From contig CAYSUS010000026.1 in assembly GCA_964434165.1 (NCBI GenBank), forward strand, positions 14,005 through 78,004: DNA of 64,000 nucleotides, written 5' to 3'. Position numbers and translations under genes: made by a program. Each line of letters begins with the position of its first letter. Position 1 is the stretch's first letter. A model generated the notes under the pieces. That model did not search any database. It was not told where the DNA came from and saw nothing but the letters and a program-made list of their open reading frames with translations. This DNA is from CAYSUS01 sp964434165 (lineage in GTDB: Bacteria; Planctomycetota; Planctomycetia; Pirellulales; Thermoguttaceae). Positions 42,165 to 52,006 of this stretch are shown here, piece by piece.

Positions 42165-45100
42165 TCAGTGGTTCACGGGTCGGCCGTCCGAGCCGCGACT
42201 TGGCTCCGTCTTGCCCACGAGCGCCACGGAGCCGTCGCGCAGGACGACCACCCACGAGCCCTTCCCGGCCGGGGCGATGCCGTTGAAGATCGGCTCGGCG
42301 GGGAGATCGACAGACCACGATTCGCTGCCGGTTTCGCGCGCGACCGCGGTCAGTTTCCAGGCCGTGAACTCGACGTAGCGCTGGCTGTGTCTGAGCGTTT
42401 CGCCGTCCTCCCACACACCGTGCGCGATGATCGCGGCGTTTGGTGTGAGGGCGACGGCGTTGATATCCAGGCCGTTGACCCGCCAATGGGCCAACGTCAT
42501 GTCGAGCGCGTCCAGCGTGGAGTTGAAGTCAGCGTAGGGATTCGGACTTCGCTTCCTTGGCGATACCGGATCGTCGTGGTGATCCACGCGGCTTCTTCTC
42601 ATCCTGCCGGTCTGGCGCGCCTGCTCGGCTGCCTCATCGAGCCACACGGGGATGCTCCACAGGCTTAGTCCAAGCGTGTCGCCATGAGGCTCGTGCTTGC
42701 CGCGAAACCGCCTTCCGCCAACGCCGCCGACCATAAGGATGTCCTTCCCGTCGAGGGCCGGAGCGATATGACTGGAAGGGATGGCGTGAATCGGGTTGTC
42801 CAGGCCTCGCATCATGCCGTCTTCGTTCAACGTCGCGGCGACGAACTTCGACATGCGTTTCTCGTGGCGGATGTCCGGATTGGATAGCAGGAAGTTGCCG
42901 CCGCCGTAGAGCAGCAGGCGCTCGCCCAGCGCGATGAACTCCTGCCCGCCGCACGTGAACTTCACGCGGTACGAGTGATGCGCCTGGGCTTCCCGCAGAT
43001 CGGTCGGCTCCGGTATGCGCGCGCCCGTCTCGATATCGAACACGCCGGGGAAACCCAGATAGGCGCGAATGTAGAGTTTGTCACTCACGATCACGAGTTG
43101 CCCCGAAGGACTGAAGCCCGGTTCCTCTCGCGAAAGGAAGTCATCGAGCACGTGATGGACGTGCGGCTTCGTCCAATGCGTCCAGCGCGGCTGGCCCGTG
43201 GCCGCATCCAGAGCGAAGGCGACCGTGCCGTTGTGCGCCCATGGGCCGGCCACGCCGTAGAGCGTTCCGTCGTGGGGCAGCACGGCGACGACGGGCCACG
43301 TGCTCATCAGCTTCCCGCAGACCGGCATGGTCCGCTCGCCCGGAGCGCCGCGCCAGCGCCATGCCAGTTGGCCGGTAGCGGTGTCCAGACAGTACACCCA
43401 GCCGTCGCAGCCGGCGACGTAGACCCGCGCACCGGCTACCGCTGGTGCGGTGAGCACCGGGCCCGAGGTCCAGTAGGTCCAGGCGGTTCTTCCATGAACC
43501 AGATCGACCCCGTGCACCGCGCCCTCGCTCGTGGCGTAGAACGCCATGCCGCCGGCGGTGACCGGCGGCGTGGGGCGATCGAGCCACTCAATGCGGTGCC
43601 AGTCGTGGCCTTCCGGAACGGGCATGGGATGGGGTGGTGCAGCCCTCCACAAGAGCGCGGCCTCGTCGGGCGTGGAAGCGGAAGTGTATCCCCAATGCCG
43701 GGCGTCGCCGCGATAGATGGGCCATTGCGTGCCGCGATCCATCGGTGGAGGGTCGAGTGCCGCGTCCAGGGCGGGACCGGTTTCCAGGGGGTGCTCCGGA
43801 CGGTTCTCGACCTGCGCCAGGATGTCTCCCGCGGGCGCGAAGGCAGCCGTGGCGTGAATGTGTTGGCCGCAGTCGCACTGGCTGGGGGCGAACTGCAAGA
43901 GCCCGCCCGCCGCGTATGCGCCGACGCCGCAGGGCGATTTCAGGCCGTAGGCGACGTGGGCAACGGCCTTGCCGAGCCCTGGCGCCCAGGTGGCGATACC
44001 GCAGCCCATGCCCTGCATGAGGCCCCTGTCGCGCTCCAGCAACTTGCCGGTGACGGCATCGCAGACGACGAAGCCCGTGTACAGTCTGTCGCCAACGAAG
44101 AAGCTCTTGGGCGATCCCGCTTTCGTCTTCCACAGAAGCGCGCCGGTCGCGCAGTCGAAGACCATGGCGTCTCTTCCCTGCCACGGCACCGTGAGCAGAA
44201 GCTGGCCGCTTGGGCCCACGACTAGCGTGCTCGCCGACTCGTAGTTCAAGTTCATCAGGCGCGGCTGCGCGAGGGGCTTCAGCCAGGCCGGGTCCTTGTT
44301 CTCCCAAACCGGCTTACCATCGGCGTCGAGGCAGGCAAGGCGCCGGTCGGTGGCGTAGAAGCAGGTTCGACCGTCGGCGACAGCCACGGTGCGGTAGTCG
44401 ATGAAGCTCGGCTCCTCGTGGCGCCAGAGTTCCCGTCTGGAGGCCAGGTCGACCGCAATCAGGGTTTCGCCCGCCTTGCCCTGTTGCTTGCGGAGATCCT
44501 TGTAGCCTCGGGATGCGATGTAGTTTCTCGGCTGACGAACCTGCGGCGCTTCGCCGAGCAAGGCATGGAGCCGTCCGTCCTCAATCGCCAGCCACCGTAC
44601 GCGAAGATCGGCTTCGCCAGCAATGGGGATCGGCGGCAGGTCCGCGCCGGTTTCGCCGTCGATCACCAGGATGCGGCTGGCTTCGCCGTCGCCGATGTAG
44701 ATGCGTCCGTTGTCCACCGCGCTGATCGGCCAATCGGGTTCGATACCCAGGGGCAGGTCGCGTTGCCAGAGCACCATACCGTTGGCCTGGCTGCGGGCGG
44801 TGAGTTTGCCGGCGAGCAGGTTCCTGTCGGGCTTCTTCGTGGTCCAGTCCGAGAACTCGATCCGCAGGCCGCCCTCGGTCAGCATGGTGCCGTGGAAGCT
44901 GGTATGAAAAGGCATCGCCAGATACTGGATCATGGCGGGCAGGCGAAAGGCCGTATCGGTCGAAGCCGGATTGTTGGCTGCGTTGCCCATCCGATGGGTC
45001 CAGTTGCCGGCTCCGGGCAACGCGGGTTTCGTGACGATCCGGGTGCCAACAAGCGCCTTGCCGCGCGCAGGCGCGAGAACTCGCACAAGCTCGGTCTCGG

Positions 45101-45518
45101 TGACCGACGAATCGCTCTCCGTCACGACAAGGTCAACCAAGTTGTCCGCGTGGGGCAGACGGCTGCCGTACAGCCTGTCAACATAGACCGCGCGTCCAAG
45201 CAAACCCCGCGCCGCGAGAGCCTTCTTGGCCAGCGCGACTTCCGCGGGGTCGGGGTCCAGCAGGTGCACGACGAAACCGCCCTCCTTGACCAGACCGATG
45301 GCGGTCTCCATGTTCTCGGCACCGATCACGCAGGCCATTCCACCCCTGAGGCACGATCGCTCCAAGACCTGCCCGGGCTCGATGGCCTGGGCAGAGCCGG
45401 CGAGGGCGCTAGCAAAGACGCACCACACCACCAACCGCCGACAGACTCCCCGCCACGTCGATCTGCCGGCGAGCGTCGACAGCCGGCGGGATGCGTCGGA
45501 AGGCGGTTGGCGGATCAT
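42165..45518 (-). CDS. Exported methyltransferase-like/PQQ-propeller fusion (paralog 2)
   Basis: A 1117-aa exported protein, longer than paralog 1 because of extra N-terminal sequence before the signal region (hydrophobic about 28-45). The methyltransferase-like domain (about 50-170) has lost the glycine-rich motif I (MACVIGAENMETA), while LPHADNLVDLVVTE is kept. The propeller has PQQ-type repeats, for example GQLAWRWRGAPGERT and GGMAFYATSEGAVHGVDL. The middle Cys cluster is present (SPCGVGAYAAGGLL, then QCDC). ATG follows GGAGAACCAGG. It is separated by 53 bp from the operon that starts at 42111, and may be read with it. A BamB-like assembly factor or a quinoprotein is an alternative reading of the propeller. 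Confidence 0.78.
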   Translation of the reverse strand: MIRQPPSDASRRLSTLAGRSTWRGVCRRLVVWCVFASALAGSAQAIEPGQVLERSCLRGGMACVIGAENMETAIGLVKEGGFVVHLLDPDPAEVALAKKALAARGLLGRAVYVDRLYGSRLPHADNLVDLVVTESDSSVTETELVRVLAPARGKALVGTRIVTKPALPGAGNWTHRMGNAANNPASTDTAFRLPAMIQYLAMPFHTSFHGTMLTEGGLRIEFSDWTTKKPDRNLLAGKLTARSQANGMVLWQRDLPLGIEPDWPISAVDNGRIYIGDGEASRILVIDGETGADLPPIPIAGEADLRVRWLAIEDGRLHALLGEAPQVRQPRNYIASRGYKDLRKQQGKAGETLIAVDLASRRELWRHEEPSFIDYRTVAVADGRTCFYATDRRLACLDADGKPVWENKDPAWLKPLAQPRLMNLNYESASTLVVGPSGQLLLTVPWQGRDAMVFDCATGALLWKTKAGSPKSFFVGDRLYTGFVVCDAVTGKLLERDRGLMQGMGCGIATWAPGLGKAVAHVAYGLKSPCGVGAYAAGGLLQFAPSQCDCGQHIHATAAFAPAGDILAQVENRPEHPLETGPALDAALDPPPMDRGTQWPIYRGDARHWGYTSASTPDEAALLWRAAPPHPMPVPEGHDWHRIEWLDRPTPPVTAGGMAFYATSEGAVHGVDLVHGRTAWTYWTSGPVLTAPAVAGARVYVAGCDGWVYCLDTATGQLAWRWRGAPGERTMPVCGKLMSTWPVVAVLPHDGTLYGVAGPWAHNGTVAFALDAATGQPRWTHWTKPHVHHVLDDFLSREEPGFSPSGQLVIVSDKLYIRAYLGFPGVFDIETGARIPEPTDLREAQAHHSYRVKFTCGGQEFIALGERLLLYGGGNFLLSNPDIRHEKRMSKFVAATLNEDGMMRGLDNPIHAIPSSHIAPALDGKDILMVGGVGGRRFRGKHEPHGDTLGLSLWSIPVWLDEAAEQARQTGRMRRSRVDHHDDPVSPRKRSPNPYADFNSTLDALDMTLAHWRVNGLDINAVALTPNAAIIAHGVWEDGETLRHSQRYVEFTAWKLTAVARETGSESWSVDLPAEPIFNGIAPAGKGSWVVVLRDGSVALVGKTEPSRGSDGRPVNH

Positions 45519-45821
45519 CCTGGTTCTCCTTCGGCGTGTCCTCAGGTGTCATGGCCCGACACCTGCCGCGATGCAGGTCAGTTGTTCATGGCTGCATTGT
45601 CATTGATCGCTGGTGCACACCGGAATGCCTGGGGAACGGGCTTCCGCTGGTCGCCCTCCGTGCATTGGCTATGCAGGCGTCAATAGTTGGTCCTGTTGCG
45701 GAGCGCCGCGTGGGCCTTGCACCGGGCGACATCGGGCGAACAGACGGTAGTCCTCGAGGGTCACGCTGTGGCGTTCAGGGAAATCCGCGGATCGGCGTTC
45801 GGCGACGAAAGGCCCCCGCTG
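45519..45821. other. Intergenic stretch between two PQQ-fusion genes
   Basis: About 300 bases with no credible gene. It contains the inverted repeat CAGGTGTC (45543-45550) and GACACCTG (45558-45565) with a 7-base loop. The arms recall the AGGTGTCAG hairpin at 5689-5710. It may act as a terminator, an operator or a REP-like element. Confidence 0.5.
45543..45565. repeat. 8-bp inverted repeat (AGGTGTC type)
   Basis: CAGGTGTC and GACACCTG flank ATGGCCC. This lies after the stop of the PQQ paralog 3 gene and before the start of paralog 2. No T run follows, so intrinsic termination is not clear. Confidence 0.4.
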
Positions 45822-48800
45822 TCAATCCTCCTTGGCAAGGCAGATCATCGTACCATCGGTGAAGGCGAGATACAGCTTGCCGTTTGCCGCGGCCATGCCG
45901 TCGAAGACCGGCTGGCTCTTCAGCGTCCATTCGGCAAGCTTGCGACCGTCACCCGCCGACACGGCCCACAGCACGCCGGCGCCCTCGCCTCGGTAGGGCG
46001 CAAGCGGGTCCTGGCCTTCGGATTGTTCCAGCGGCCCGGCGAGGAACAGGACCTTGCCGCTATCCGGATTCACCGGTTGCGTGAGCACCATCGCCCGAAC
46101 GATGTGCGGCACGTCAACGGCCCAGGTCGGATCCGCATCGCGGATCACGTTGAAACCCTTCTGCGTGCTGGTCGTCCCCAGCCGATCGGCCACCAGTCTC
46201 GTGCCGTTGCCGATCAAGTGGTTCGGATAGCGGCCCTGGGCTTCGCCTTCCCACTGGAGCCCGTAGGCGAATTGATCGTCGAACACCACGAGCTTGCCGG
46301 CACTGGCCGCCCCCGCGGCGTTTCCGCCTCCGTAGTATCGATCCGAGTAGTGCCAGCCGACTCGGTGGAAGTAGGTGTCGTCGAGGAATCCGTTCATCGG
46401 CCGCAGCCAGCGACGGCCTGTCAGCTTGTCGGCGGCTGCTTCCACCAGGCTCGAGCTCGTCTTCAGGTCAGCGGTGATCCGAGTCTGGCCCATGTGAAGA
46501 TCGATCCCGTCGCTCACGAGGATGTCGCTGCGAGCGCCCTCGATGTCGCAGTAGCCCGGGAAGTAACCACTGGGCGTCCTCTCCACGCGGTTGTACTTGT
46601 TCGTCGTGACCGGATAGAACGGGTTCTGCTCGTAGAGCCCGTAGTGCGGGCCGTCCAGCCGGGCGTGCGACAGCATCTTGCCTGTCGCGACATCGAGCTT
46701 GTACACATGAATGCCGCCGTCGAGAAAAGAGGACTGCCCGGCCGTGCAGTAGAGGTGACCGTCCTGGACAAGCACCGCACCGTGCGCAGGCCATGTGGAT
46801 GCCGGCCGGCCGTCGTACAGGATGAGCCTGTCTGCCGGCGCCGCTCGAAAACGCCACAGGAGCGCGCCGTCCGCGGCGCGCAGGCAGTAGATACGGCCGT
46901 CCGCGCAGCCGAACAGGCAGAGCGATGTCGCGGGAGCGACGGAAACGACCGTGGGCGGGGAATCGACAAAGCAAGAGGTGGCATAGCGCCAGGAGATTTC
47001 GCCGGTGTCCGCATCGAGACATACAATCTCACTGGCGTCTTTGCGGGACACGAAGACCCGTCCCGCGCCGATCACCGGAGGCGTCAGGCCGCGCACTGCC
47101 CCGTAGCCGTACACTGCCGGTGCGTAGGGGCTGTCGAGGTCCACCGACCACAACGGCTTCAGCTCGATGGGAACCATCGTGGACGCCTCGCCACTGCGCA
47201 GGGCGTCGTGCCGGTACGTCGGCCAGTCTTCTGACGTGAGCGCGGGCGGGTCGGACCTCCCCGACGGCTCCTCGTACGCCGGGCCGCGCGTTACGTGCTG
47301 TTCGCGGTCCACCCGATCGTGATCGACCTTGGGTGCCTTGGCGGCGAACGCGTGATAGCCGCGCACCCGCGCGCCGATCCAGCAGGCGCAGGGGTCGGGC
47401 GTGTGATAGAGAAGGCCGTTGGCCGGGACGTAGCCCAGGGCGCACGAGCTGCGGAGCCAGCGGCAGTCGGCGACCATCCTGCCGGCTTCGATGTCGAGAA
47501 ACTCCACCCCGAAACGAATTCCCAGGAGATAGCGGTCGGTGGCAACGCCGCGGTGGCAGCGGCCGTGTGTACGTCCCAGCGCCAGTTCTTCGACGAGCGG
47601 CCCGAGTTGCTCCCCCGTTGCCGCGTCCCATCGCGACCCATTGTCGTTGTAGAGCACGCCGTCAACCACGCGCAGCCCCGTCGGATGTCCGAAACCCCCG
47701 CCGTAGGCGACGCGGCTGCCGTGCCAGATCTCCTCGCCGTCGGCAAGGTTCAGGCAATGCGTGCCGTCGCCGCCGACGAAGTAGGCCTTCCCGTCCCACA
47801 GGAACAGCATGCCGGCCATGCCGCTGCGAGAGTACGTCCGGCTGTGGCCCAATCGCTTCTGGCCGGCTCGCCGCCAGATCTCCCGGCCGCTACGCGCATC
47901 CAGGCAAACCACGTCGCGGTAATCGAAGAAGCAGACCTTGCCGCCGAGGGTGCACAGGGTCTCAGTGGCGACATGGCGCGAGGGAACCGTCCACAGTTCC
48001 TTGCCCGTATGCGCGTCCAGCGCCGCGACCATTTCCGGGCCCTGGCGCTCCACGTACTTCGTGTAGTCCTCAGGCCCGTAGCTCCTGGCCCAGCGCAGAT
48101 TCCTTGCCTCCCGGGAAAACGGAAAATCGAGCTTGCGGGGAATCTCACCGCGAACGCGCAAGAAGACTCGATCGCCATTCAGGACGACTTCATCGACATG
48201 ACCCTTCGGCATGTACTCCCAGACGGTTTCGCCGTTCTCGGCGTCCAGCGCGCTCAGGCCGCCTCGGTAGGCGAGCGTGACGTACACGCGCGTCGGCGAA
48301 GCGACCATCCGACGGTTGAGTGAAAGCGGAGACGACCAGCAGTTCCAGGACGTCGGTTGACTGCCGATCGCCTCGAATTCCAGGTTGCCAAAGCCTTCCA
48401 GCGCACGCTCCCACAGCAGCACGCCGTTGAACGCGTCGCGCGCGATCAGTCTCCACGTTTCAGGGAACTCCGGGATCTTGCCGGGCTTGTGCGCCCAGTT
48501 CATCCCGCCGTCCCGGTGCGGCATGACGGCGGCAGGCCCTTCGTCGTGCAGGTAGAACAGGCGACCGCCCGAGGTTACCATCGCGGCAGTGCCATTGACC
48601 CAGTTGTGGCTGCGCTCCGAGTACGGACCGGCCCACCATTGCAGGGCCTTCGGGGGACCCACGGCCCTGTCGCGCGACCAGGCATTGTTCGAGGAGTCGT
48701 GGAAGGCGTGCGACCACTCGTCGATTCCTGCCGGCAGCGGCTTCTTCAGTCTCGTCGCCAGCCTTGACGACTCGCGATCGATTGTCAGTGCCGTGCCACC

Positions 48801-49199
48801 CGGCACAAGAACCCGCAGGATCTCTTCGTCCGGCACCCGGCTGTCCCCACGACTCACGACGACGAGGTTGGCCAGGTTGTCGGCAAACGGCAGCGACTGT
48901 CCACTCCACCGCAATGCCGTGACTGGCCCATGGAGTCCCGTCTTGCAGAGATGCCTCCGGGCTTGGGCGATCATGGTCGGGCGCGTATCGAGCCCGACCA
49001 CGGTGAAGGCGTCGTCGCAGCGGAGACCCGCAAGAAGAGTGGGCTCGTCGCAGCCCAGTACGACGACCAGGCCGCCGCGCACCTTCGTCGTCGCCAGGAC
49101 GCCGGCAGCATCCGGCTTGGCGGCCGGCGCGGCGCCGATTGCGAGAACGGACTGGGCCATGAGAACCGTGGAGGCGAGTGCCCCTGTCCTCCGAATCAT
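45822..49199 (-). CDS. Exported methyltransferase-like/PQQ-propeller fusion (paralog 3)
   Basis: A 1125-aa protein with a signal peptide (about 1-28). The methyltransferase-like domain (about 33-150) has a degenerate motif I (VVVLGCDEPTL at 45-55) but retains LPFADNLANLVVVS at 103-116. Propeller repeats include WDGKAYFVGGDGTHCLNLADG, SEIVCLDADTGEISWRYATS and LCLFGCADGRIYCLRAADG. The Cys cluster is present (RSSCALGYVPANGLLY, then PCAC). The start at 49199 follows ACGGAGTTCGAAC. It is transcribed divergently from the aldo/keto reductase at 49560, so the gap between them should hold promoters for both. Confidence 0.78.
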   Translation of the reverse strand: MIRRTGALASTVLMAQSVLAIGAAPAAKPDAAGVLATTKVRGGLVVVLGCDEPTLLAGLRCDDAFTVVGLDTRPTMIAQARRHLCKTGLHGPVTALRWSGQSLPFADNLANLVVVSRGDSRVPDEEILRVLVPGGTALTIDRESSRLATRLKKPLPAGIDEWSHAFHDSSNNAWSRDRAVGPPKALQWWAGPYSERSHNWVNGTAAMVTSGGRLFYLHDEGPAAVMPHRDGGMNWAHKPGKIPEFPETWRLIARDAFNGVLLWERALEGFGNLEFEAIGSQPTSWNCWSSPLSLNRRMVASPTRVYVTLAYRGGLSALDAENGETVWEYMPKGHVDEVVLNGDRVFLRVRGEIPRKLDFPFSREARNLRWARSYGPEDYTKYVERQGPEMVAALDAHTGKELWTVPSRHVATETLCTLGGKVCFFDYRDVVCLDARSGREIWRRAGQKRLGHSRTYSRSGMAGMLFLWDGKAYFVGGDGTHCLNLADGEEIWHGSRVAYGGGFGHPTGLRVVDGVLYNDNGSRWDAATGEQLGPLVEELALGRTHGRCHRGVATDRYLLGIRFGVEFLDIEAGRMVADCRWLRSSCALGYVPANGLLYHTPDPCACWIGARVRGYHAFAAKAPKVDHDRVDREQHVTRGPAYEEPSGRSDPPALTSEDWPTYRHDALRSGEASTMVPIELKPLWSVDLDSPYAPAVYGYGAVRGLTPPVIGAGRVFVSRKDASEIVCLDADTGEISWRYATSCFVDSPPTVVSVAPATSLCLFGCADGRIYCLRAADGALLWRFRAAPADRLILYDGRPASTWPAHGAVLVQDGHLYCTAGQSSFLDGGIHVYKLDVATGKMLSHARLDGPHYGLYEQNPFYPVTTNKYNRVERTPSGYFPGYCDIEGARSDILVSDGIDLHMGQTRITADLKTSSSLVEAAADKLTGRRWLRPMNGFLDDTYFHRVGWHYSDRYYGGGNAAGAASAGKLVVFDDQFAYGLQWEGEAQGRYPNHLIGNGTRLVADRLGTTSTQKGFNVIRDADPTWAVDVPHIVRAMVLTQPVNPDSGKVLFLAGPLEQSEGQDPLAPYRGEGAGVLWAVSAGDGRKLAEWTLKSQPVFDGMAAANGKLYLAFTDGTMICLAKED

Positions 49200-49559
49200 G
49201 TTCGAACTCCGTTTTGCAGGCATCGACCCAATGCGGGGGCGGGGACGAAGGTGGGGTCGGGTGGGGCGGGCAGAGGCTGGGGACCGTCCGATAGGAGAAT
49301 GTCTCGATCCCCGACATCTTGGACCCGCACGGTCAACCGAATCGCCCGCGGCCCAGCCGCTCCCGGCGAGACGGAAGCCACACCGCAGGGGGGTTTGGCG
49401 CGTCGTGCCCGCAGTGAGCTCGTGTGATGAGGCGATTTCAGGTCGAGTTTGGCAGTAAGGATACTGGAGGCGCGGACCTGCATCGCGCGGATGCTGCGCC
49501 CCCGGCAAGGAGATAAGTCGTCTGCACGGCAGCTCCGGAGTGCGAAGGAGGGATTTGAC
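49200..49559. other. Divergent intergenic region
   Basis: About 360 bases between the minus-strand PQQ fusion and the plus-strand aldo/keto reductase. No gene is recognised. Both neighbours begin here, so it should contain two divergent promoters; a ribosome-binding site (AAGGAGG) precedes the right-hand gene. Confidence 0.5.
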
Positions 49560-50789
49560 ATGAGGAGAAAGCGGCTGCGTCCGACACGGCGAGCGTTCAT
49601 CGGATACGTGACCGCCGGTACGGTGGCGGCCGGTATCAGGAGCGGCGCGGCGAGCGAACCGCCACCCGCGGCAGGGCAGATCGCCAGACGGCCGTTCGGC
49701 AAGAAGGGTTTCGAACTGCCGGTCCTGGGGATGGGCAGCTCGCCGTTGGTCGCCGCCTGGTCGCGCGGGTACGGCTCGAAGCCCGGAAGCGTCGAAGCCC
49801 GCGCGGCGCTGGTCCGCCGCGCGTACGACCGGGGCGTCCGCTATTTCGATACGGCCCGGTCCTACTACGATGCGGAAGACGTGATGGGCCGCGGTTTGAA
49901 GGGGGTGGCCTCGCATTGCGTGATCGCGACGAAGGTGACGGTGCTGAAGCCGGAAATGGTCCGGCCCAGCGTGGAGAAGTCGCTCGAAACGCTTGATGTC
50001 GACCGCGTCGAGATCATGCAGATCCACAGCAGCGGCGCGATCGAGCGCGGCGGTTTCGGGCCCGCCATGAAGATCCACGCCGAGCTGGTCAAGCTCCGCG
50101 ACGAGGGCCTGTTCAAGTACATCGGCCTCACCACGCACGTGGCGTTCGAGACCGTGTACAGGATGATCGCCACCGGAGGCTTCGACCAGGCGTTGCTGAC
50201 GATCTGCTACTTCAACAAGGGCATGAACACGCTGCTCTCGGAAGAGAATCGGGCGTACCGCGAGAAGTGCCTCGACAAGGCGCACGACCTCGGCATGGCC
50301 GTGGTGGCGATGAAGGTGATGGGCGTGAGCATCTTCGGCCGCATGTCCACGTCCGTGGTGCGGGACTACGATCGGGACCTGCGCGCGAGACTGCCCGCCG
50401 CCGCGATGCGCTGGGTCCTCAATGACGAGCGGGTCTCGCTCCTGGCCATCGGCATGGGGTACGATGAGGAGATCGAGCAGAACGCGGCCACGCTCTCCTC
50501 GGACTTGGCGCTGACCGGGGAGGACCGTCGGCTGCTGGCGGACTACTCAGCCCTGGCGTATCGATCGCCCAGAATCAAGGCCATGGGGGTCGATCAAGAG
50601 AGACAAAGCCCTCAGGAGATGGCCCGGGCGGCCATGGGACGCTACGACGCCAATCGCGACGGGATGCTCTCGCGCAGCGAGGTCCCCCCGAGGCTGGCCG
50701 ACTACTTCGACGCTTGCGACGCCGACAAGGACGGCGCCGTTACGATGCAGGAATTGACCAACGCCCTCAGAAGGAGACGCGGACAATGA
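49560..50789 (+). CDS. Tat-exported aldo/keto reductase with C-terminal EF-hands
   Basis: A 409-aa protein. Twin Arg (about 10-11, TRRAFIGYV) begins a Tat signal. The AKR domain (about 40-350) carries YFDTARSYYDAED (catalytic Asp and Tyr), IATKVTV (Lys), IMQIHSSG (His) and TLSSDLALT near the end. Two EF-hand loops follow: DANRDGMLSRSE at 363-374 and DADKDGAVTMQE at 387-398, both with proper Asp ligands, so Ca2+ may be bound. The AKR plus EF-hand fusion is uncommon. The start follows AAGGAGG. The stop overlaps the ATG of the next gene (ATGA), so both are co-translated. Confidence 0.82.
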   Translation: MRRKRLRPTRRAFIGYVTAGTVAAGIRSGAASEPPPAAGQIARRPFGKKGFELPVLGMGSSPLVAAWSRGYGSKPGSVEARAALVRRAYDRGVRYFDTARSYYDAEDVMGRGLKGVASHCVIATKVTVLKPEMVRPSVEKSLETLDVDRVEIMQIHSSGAIERGGFGPAMKIHAELVKLRDEGLFKYIGLTTHVAFETVYRMIATGGFDQALLTICYFNKGMNTLLSEENRAYREKCLDKAHDLGMAVVAMKVMGVSIFGRMSTSVVRDYDRDLRARLPAAAMRWVLNDERVSLLAIGMGYDEEIEQNAATLSSDLALTGEDRRLLADYSALAYRSPRIKAMGVDQERQSPQEMARAAMGRYDANRDGMLSRSEVPPRLADYFDACDADKDGAVTMQELTNALRRRRGQ

Positions 50790-51982
50790 CAGCCGGCCTG
50801 AGATCCATCGTTTGCGCTTGCCTCGCGCTTCTGGCCGGGCCCATTTGTCCAGTAGCCGACGCCGCGGCCGAGGACGGCGGGCGCGGCGCCCGGGCGTTCA
50901 AGCAGCTCGACCGCGATGGCAACGGGCGGATCACGCGCGCGGAGCTGCCGAACGAACAGGCCTTCAAAGCACTCGACGCCGATGGCGACGGCGCGATCGC
51001 GGCTGCCGAGGCCCGCGACGCGGTCGAAAAGATGACGCCCGAGAACCGGCGGAAGCTGGCGGCCGCGGTCGAAAGCGCGATCGGCCGCCGGAAGGCGCAG
51101 CCGGCGGAGCCTACCGACCACCGGGCGTCCTACTCGAAGGACCTTCAAATTCACGTCGGCGTTCTCGGCCGCTCCGACGGCGAGCCGCTCACCAAGGGCG
51201 ACGACTTCAAGCCGTCGTGGTCGAAGACCGGCGACATGCTGGTGTTCTTCCGGCGCGTGAAGAACGATCCGAACGTGGGCAACTGGAAGACCGCGATCCA
51301 CATCATCAACGTGGACGGCTCGGGCCTTCACCAGCTTTCGGACGGCACGCACACGGACTTCAACCAGACCTGGACGCGGGACGGAACAAACACGCCGATC
51401 TGGAACCGCAAGAAGCCCGGCGGCCGAGGCTACACGGTGATGGCGAGCAAGATCGGCGGGAAGCCGGGTGAGGAGTACCCCATCTCCAATCCAAGCTGTC
51501 ATACGTGGGCGTACTCCTGCCTCGCCGACGGCCGGATTCTCGTGGGCGCCCAACCCCCGGAACAGGGACGTGGCTACTACTTGATGACCCCCAAGCGCGA
51601 CGGGAAACCCACCTACGAGCGGATCGACTGCGAACTGGCCAAGACGGGAATCCTCGACCGAATCAGCATCTCCCCGAGCGAGACGAAGGTCTGCTTCGAG
51701 TACCAGAGGGGATTCAACTACAAGATGGGCGGGCGCACGCTCTACGTGGCCGACTTCGACGCGAAGAAGCGCGCCGTCACCGGCGCGAGGCCGTTCGCCA
51801 ACGAAGAAGGAAAGCCGGTCTGGTTCGCCTACCCGCGCTGGACCAGGGACGAGACCGCGATCGTTTACCACGCCGGCGGAAAGCTCTACCTTTACACGCT
51901 CAAGGACGGTTCGACGAAGAAGGTGTCCACCGACGACGACGCCAAGTACATCTACCCGCACGGCGAGGCGACGCCGAAGTGA
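50786..51982 (+). CDS. Exported EF-hand/TolB-like beta-propeller protein
   Basis: A 398-aa protein with a signal peptide (about 1-26). Two EF-hand loops lie at the N-terminus: DRDGNGRITRAE at 42-53 and DADGDGAIAAAE at 64-75. A TolB/WD40-like propeller follows (about 110-398), with repeats such as FKPSWSKTGDMLVFFRRV, ILDRISISPSETKVCFEY and FAYPRWTRDETAIVYHAGG. The ATG overlaps the stop of the preceding EF-hand AKR. Both carry the same Ca2+-type loops, so they probably act together outside the cytoplasm, perhaps as an EF-hand-coupled enzyme and partner. No enzyme activity is evident in this protein. Confidence 0.8.
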   Translation: MTAGLRSIVCACLALLAGPICPVADAAAEDGGRGARAFKQLDRDGNGRITRAELPNEQAFKALDADGDGAIAAAEARDAVEKMTPENRRKLAAAVESAIGRRKAQPAEPTDHRASYSKDLQIHVGVLGRSDGEPLTKGDDFKPSWSKTGDMLVFFRRVKNDPNVGNWKTAIHIINVDGSGLHQLSDGTHTDFNQTWTRDGTNTPIWNRKKPGGRGYTVMASKIGGKPGEEYPISNPSCHTWAYSCLADGRILVGAQPPEQGRGYYLMTPKRDGKPTYERIDCELAKTGILDRISISPSETKVCFEYQRGFNYKMGGRTLYVADFDAKKRAVTGARPFANEEGKPVWFAYPRWTRDETAIVYHAGGKLYLYTLKDGSTKKVSTDDDAKYIYPHGEATPK

Positions 51983-51987
51983 GGGGA

Positions 51988-52006
51988 GGGCTCGGGATTC
52001 GAGCCC
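51988..52006 (+). terminator. Hairpin after the EF-hand propeller gene
   Basis: GGGCTCG (51988-51994) and CGAGCCC (52000-52006) form a 7-bp stem with a GGATT loop, six bases after the stop. No T run follows, so it is only a weak terminator candidate. Confidence 0.3.

Noticed and set aside
45687..47234. Long plus-strand frame opposite PQQ paralog 3
   Set aside because: Shadow of the fusion gene on the other strand; no signal peptide or family motif.
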